NCBI GenBank assembly: GCA_049585795.1
Contig: JBAVAQ010000007.1
Location: 423,513 to 487,512 of the forward strand
Length of the DNA: 64,000 bases
Reading direction: 5' to 3'
Source of the DNA: JABDBE01 sp049585795
GTDB lineage: Bacteria; Acidobacteriota; Terriglobia; Terriglobales; Acidobacteriaceae
Below are positions 62,223 through 64,000 of this stretch, piece by piece (the stretch's first letter is position 1; the number at the start of each line of letters is the position of its first letter). Position numbers and translations under genes: made by a program. The notes beneath the pieces were generated by a model. That model did no database searches. It was not told the DNA's origin and saw only the letters and a program-made list of their open reading frames with translations.

Positions 62223-62492
62223 TCAGTCGATGGCTTGCAATTCCTTGCCCGGCTTGAAGCGTACGGCTTTGCCCGGGGGAATCGAAACCTCAGCGCCCGT
62301 GCGCGGATTGCGTCCGATGCCGGTTTTGCGCGGCCTGACATTGAATACGCCGAACCCACGCAGTTCAATGCGATCGCCTTTGGCGAGAGAACGCTTCATG
62401 CTTCCAAAAACGGTTTCGACCGCCAGTTCGGCCTTGGTTTTGGTGATTCCGGTTTTGTTGACCACTTCGTTGATGATGTCGAGCTTGATCAC
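62223..62492 (-). CDS. HU/IHF-family DNA-binding protein
   Basis: The 89-aa protein has the HU layout: MIKLDIINEVVNKTGITKTKAE helices, then LRGFGVFNVRPRKTGIGRNPRTG, a beta-arm with RNPRTGAEVSIPPGKAVRFKPG. It bends DNA and organises the nucleoid. It lies between the S2P and Hfq-like genes on the same strand. Confidence 0.95.
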   Translation of the reverse strand: MIKLDIINEVVNKTGITKTKAELAVETVFGSMKRSLAKGDRIELRGFGVFNVRPRKTGIGRNPRTGAEVSIPPGKAVRFKPGKELQAID

Positions 62493-62652
62493 AGGTGGCT
62501 CCCCCGAGCGATGGAGTCAGTAGCGTTGCATCAAGTGGTTGATGCTAAGGAAGATATGAGAGATTGTCAACGGGAGGTTATCCGATAAGTTAAGCTGCCC
62601 TGCCTTATTCCGTGTGCCTTCGCGTCCTTTGTGGTTATTGATTCTGAGGTTT

Positions 62653-63084
62653 CTACTTCCTGGCGTTTTCGCCTTCCTTATACATGTACTTGATCGCAGG
62701 CTTATAGATCATAAGGTTGGGCGAACCGTTGCACGTCACCTTCAGGCAACTCTTGTCGTACCACTCAATCACGCCGTGGATTTCTTCACCATCCCGCAGC
62801 ACGATGACCATCGGCGTCCTGGCCTGCATCTGCTTCTGATAATAAAAATTCTCAGCGTTGGTTTGCTCAGGGGGCGCAGTTTTGCGGCCGCCACCGTTAC
62901 GATCATTGCGATCGTTGCGTTCGTTGGAGCGGTCAGGACGATCCCGCCGTTCTGCCACAGGTGCGGACGAATGGTTGTGGTCGTTGCGGTTTAGCGAAGG
63001 GCGAATCAGCTTCCGGTTGGCAAAACTTTCAGGTTCGGTTGTCCGCTCGTCCGGCATGGAATCAACCGCATCTCTTATGGCCAT
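62653..63084 (-). CDS. hfq: Hfq-like RNA chaperone with charged N-terminal extension
   Basis: The 143-aa protein has an Sm fold at about 76-138: NAENFYYQKQMQARTPMVIVLRDGEEIHGVIEW, then DKSCLKVTCNGSPNLMIYKPAIKYMYKE. The Sm2 motif reads YKPAI where canonical Hfq has YKHAI, so the usual His is a Pro. The first 75 residues are polar with an Arg/Asp/Asn-rich stretch (RDRPDRSNERNDRNDRNG). ATG at 63084 follows AGGTGAAG; the frame is open to 63237. It likely binds RNA, perhaps with altered specificity. Confidence 0.75.
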   Translation of the reverse strand: MAIRDAVDSMPDERTTEPESFANRKLIRPSLNRNDHNHSSAPVAERRDRPDRSNERNDRNDRNGGGRKTAPPEQTNAENFYYQKQMQARTPMVIVLRDGEEIHGVIEWYDKSCLKVTCNGSPNLMIYKPAIKYMYKEGENARK

Positions 63085-63486
63085 AGCTTCACCTGTTCGA
63101 CACGCTTTTTTACGCGGGCCACAACCCGGCGCGACTGTGATTGTGGATTCTAAAGGCGTGAACTTTCCACTACCGTAGCACAGGAGCGGGAGAGATGACA
63201 ATCCTGAACTTACCGACGGGTTAAGAGCCGTTGACAAAAATACAATGGCAAAAAGCGGAAGCTAGCCGCAGTATAGCTCGCCTTTCGGTGTATAGTGTGT
63301 GCGCCGCTTTTACACCTGGTGAACCCCACACCCCCTTGGGCGACGCGAGAGTGCGGTTTTCCACTATTGCGCAAACTTTTTCAATCGTGGGTGGTTTTCG
63401 CGGCGCAATAGCTCATTTATGGTTGCATCACAGCCTGACTCGGGGTTAGCTTAATTGGTCCAATTCTTGCCCTCCAAGGAAGAAGT

Positions 63487-64000
63487 ATGAGGATGCCTCT
63501 TAAATCTTGTCTATCGCCTGCCGCTGCGGTGTTCCTTGGCCTTTGTTTCGTCAGCAGCTTCGCAGTTGGTGCCGATAAACCCCATTATGTCGTCACCAAT
63601 GATGACGTGCCGCCCTCCCTCACCACCAGCGTGAGCTTTTATACCGTTGCGACAAACGGTCAACTGACCTTGAAAACAAAAGTTCTGACTGGCCAAGGGG
63701 GTATCGCGGGCGGATACTTTGCCGCGAACCGCGTAAACGTGCTGGAGAGTGGGAGTGCTGAGTGCGTCTATGCTTCCAACGCGCAGGGTGGCGAAATTGA
63801 GGGAATCAGCATTAAGACTCTCAAAGTTGATGGCCATGCGGTTGGCTCCAAGAAGGATACCGGCGCCTCCAATGGCATTGGTTTAGCCATGAACTCGCAG
63901 TACCTTTATGCCAGCTTCACCGACTCCAGCAACATCGGCACCTTTCAGGTGCTGCCCGGTTGCAAAATAAAATTTGTCGGCGACATCACCGTCGGCGGGC
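63487..64000 (+). CDS. Secreted protein, N-terminal part, possible beta-propeller
   Basis: The frame starts at ATG 63487 with AAGGAAG in front and runs off the window end. It has a signal peptide (MRMPLKSCLSPAAAVFLGLCFVSSFAVGA). After that come strands like HYVVTNDDVPPSLTTSVSFYTV, SAECVYASNAQGGEIEGISI and QYLYASFTDSSNIGTFQV, which suggest propeller repeats. 171 codons are visible. It resembles the secreted propellers at 56.8-59.2 kb. Confidence 0.7.
   Translation, partial: MRMPLKSCLSPAAAVFLGLCFVSSFAVGADKPHYVVTNDDVPPSLTTSVSFYTVATNGQLTLKTKVLTGQGGIAGGYFAANRVNVLESGSAECVYASNAQGGEIEGISIKTLKVDGHAVGSKKDTGASNGIGLAMNSQYLYASFTDSSNIGTFQVLPGCKIKFVGDITVGG

Overview
The window looks like a chromosomal segment of a moderately GC-rich, Gram-negative soil bacterium, most likely Acidobacteriota (Terriglobia/Koribacter-like). 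This is an inference. It rests on the mix of a B. subtilis-type SdhCAB, a BshA glycosyltransferase, many PilZ proteins, an RND efflux operon, CIO-type cytochrome bd, lactonase-like beta-propellers, and scattered palindromic and low-complexity intergenic repeats. No rRNA was seen. Two tRNAs are present, tRNA-Val(TAC) and tRNA-Thr(CGT).

Bases 1-25,200 are host backbone. In order they hold sdhCAB with a recognisable promoter, rdgB, two polytopic membrane proteins, a pseudo-receiver/PilZ protein, a secreted carboxypeptidase-regulatory-like protein, an MdtABC-like RND operon (one adaptor, two pumps), tRNA-Val, an HpnK/YdjC deacetylase, a PilZ protein, bshA, a LytS-type histidine kinase and a secreted YVTN propeller.

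Bases 25,209-41,187 are an integrated element of about 16 kb in the 3' half of tRNA-Thr(CGT), bounded by a 45-bp imperfect direct repeat. It carries a tyrosine integrase, an excisionase-like protein, a replication-initiator-like gene followed by five palindromic iterons, an HK97-type prohead protease, a collagen-like protein, an AAA+ ATPase, two tandem GIY-YIG endonucleases, an HNH gene and many small genes with ATGA/GTGA overlaps. I see no terminase, portal, major capsid or tail genes. It therefore resembles a phage satellite or a decayed prophage. The integrase is cut into three blocks by a 573-bp internal inversion between 10-bp inverted repeats. The integrase, HNH and ParB-like genes also carry frameshifts, so the element is probably immobile unless the inversion is reversible.

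Bases 41,220-64,000 return to host backbone: a zinc-ribbon membrane protein, a DUF6599-like protein, two SDRs, cydAB, a hotdog thioesterase, a TPR protein, a LON-N protein, a MoxR-like ATPase plus VWA pair, a GH5-like protein lacking the usual acid/base Glu, a CDGSH protein, a GT4/PIG-L divergent pair, secreted beta-propellers, an outer-membrane barrel, an S2P protease/ECF sigma/Cys-protein cluster, HU, a divergent Hfq-like protein with a charged N-terminal extension, and the start of another secreted protein.

Most host genes in 388-18,617 and 41,428-49,056 lie on the minus strand. The element is mainly minus-strand, with one plus-strand block at 28,082-30,240.
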